The notes beneath the pieces are model-generated. The model was not told the DNA's origin and ran no database searches. It saw only the letters and a program-made list of their open reading frames with translations. The position numbers were made by a program, and so were the translations under genes. Below are positions 6,075 to 6,369 of a stretch of 6,369 bases of DNA, one piece after another. Within the stretch, counting starts at the first letter, position 1, and every line of letters begins with the position of its first letter. Source of the DNA: Kiritimatiellales bacterium (GTDB lineage: Bacteria; Verrucomicrobiota; Kiritimatiellia; Kiritimatiellales; Tichowtungiaceae); the NCBI GenBank assembly GCA_028692515.1, contig JAQUXG010000101.1:1-6369 (forward strand), read 5' to 3'.

Positions 6075-6152
6075 GGCTTGAACGTCGGGAGTGTCCACGT
6101 TTTGGCCCTGCCGCGCAACCTTGAAGCGGGAGTTCGGTATGCGATATCGAGG

Positions 6153-6181
6153 TTGACGATGTGTAGCCGGAAGGATACAGT
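6153..6181 (+). promoter_or_regulatory. Weak candidate promoter for the toxin gene
   Basis: TTGACG (6153-6158) and TACAGT (6176-6181) are 17 bases apart and match the sigma70 hexamers 5/6 and 4/6. This would start RNA at or near the toxin ATG (6188), implying a nearly leaderless message, at odds with the GGAAGGA at 6169-6175 acting as an RBS. A perfect CGATATCG palindrome (6142-6149) nearby could be an operator half-site. The 113 bases between the remnant ATG and the toxin otherwise show nothing. Confidence 0.2.
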
Positions 6182-6187
6182 GCAGCC

Positions 6188-6369
6188 ATGGTTGAAATCC
6201 GTAAGACAGCGGAATTTGCGAACTGGCTGGATAAGTTGCACGACATTCAGGCGCGTGCCCGCGTTCTTGTCCGGATCGATCGACTTGCCGCTGGTCTGGC
6301 GGGCGATGTTAAACCGATGGGTGCTGGCGTGTCAGAGCTGCGGATCGATTACGGGCCCGGCTACCGGGT
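6188..6369 (+). CDS. RelE/HigB-superfamily toxin (Gp49-like), 3' end outside window
   Basis: Sixty complete codons from ATG 6188 give MVEIRKTAEFANWLDKLHDI...ARVLVRIDRLAAGLAGDVKPMGAGVSELRIDYGPGYR. This is the characteristic N-terminal two-thirds of the Gp49-like addiction-module killer proteins (RelE/ParE fold, probable ribosome-dependent mRNA nuclease). The family's usual length is about 95-110 aa, so roughly 35-45 residues, including the C-terminal catalytic strand, lie beyond the edge. GGAAGGA (6169-6175) is a possible RBS, though about 12-13 bases from the ATG. In this family the toxin gene normally precedes an HTH antitoxin gene, which would then be just outside. It is the only plus-strand gene, pointing away from fic. 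Whether it is intact cannot be judged. Confidence 0.88.
   Translation, partial: MVEIRKTAEFANWLDKLHDIQARARVLVRIDRLAAGLAGDVKPMGAGVSELRIDYGPGYR

Noticed and set aside
6001..6246. 81-codon minus-strand frame across the fic-toxin gap
   Set aside because: It overlaps the toxin start antisense and the U32-like remnant in a different frame, has no RBS and no recognisable features.
1..6369. CRISPR array, tRNA or rRNA genes, insertion sequence or phage genes
   Set aside because: I saw no regularly spaced direct repeats, no cloverleaf or rRNA-like stretches, and no transposase, integrase or structural phage reading frames on either strand.

Overview
This is a bacterial window of mixed housekeeping and accessory character. 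Six genes lie head-to-tail on the minus strand across roughly 1-5932, and a truncated toxin gene enters on the plus strand at the right edge. The moderate-to-high GC, AAGGA-type ribosome binding sites and tight gene spacing fit a Gram-negative bacterium, and an ankyrin lipoprotein with a Lys at +2 agrees. The phylum is not provable from the window. The strongly iterated TTCCA-N5-TGGAA palindrome reminds me of Kiritimatiellota/PVC-type genomes, but that is a hunch.

Reading in the direction of transcription (right to left), the minus-strand genes are as follows. First is a class II Fic AMP-transferase with an N-terminal helix-turn-helix (5932-4952). Next is a peptidase-U32-family tRNA/rRNA hydroxylase-like Fe-S protein, whose ATG overlaps the fic stop by 4 bases (4955-3684). 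Then come an ankyrin-repeat lipoprotein (3626-2976), an uncharacterised four-helix membrane protein (2952-2416) and a class I SAM methyltransferase (2404-1589). Last, after a 106-base gap, is guaB, IMP dehydrogenase (1482 to the left edge, missing only its last few residues). Spacings of -4, 57, 23 and 11 bases suggest co-transcription from fic to the methyltransferase. guaB probably has its own leader.

The right 440 bases look like an accessory junction. A 33-codon remnant at 6074-5973 matches the first 64 bases of the U32 gene at about 81% identity, so the U32 start is duplicated on both sides of fic. The similarity stops at the edge of an inverted repeat (TTTGTCAC/GTGACAAA, 5963-6011) just upstream of fic, a plausible operator for the HTH-Fic protein. 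On the other strand a RelE/HigB-superfamily (Gp49-like) toxin begins at 6188 and runs off the window, so its antitoxin would lie outside.

The most unexpected signal is a 15-bp palindrome, TTCCA-N5-TGGAA. It occurs five times perfectly and twice with one mismatch between 1572 and 4562, where about 0.006 perfect copies would be expected by chance in the whole window. Most copies lie inside genes and two abut stop codons, like a highly iterated palindrome or a genome-wide protein-binding site.
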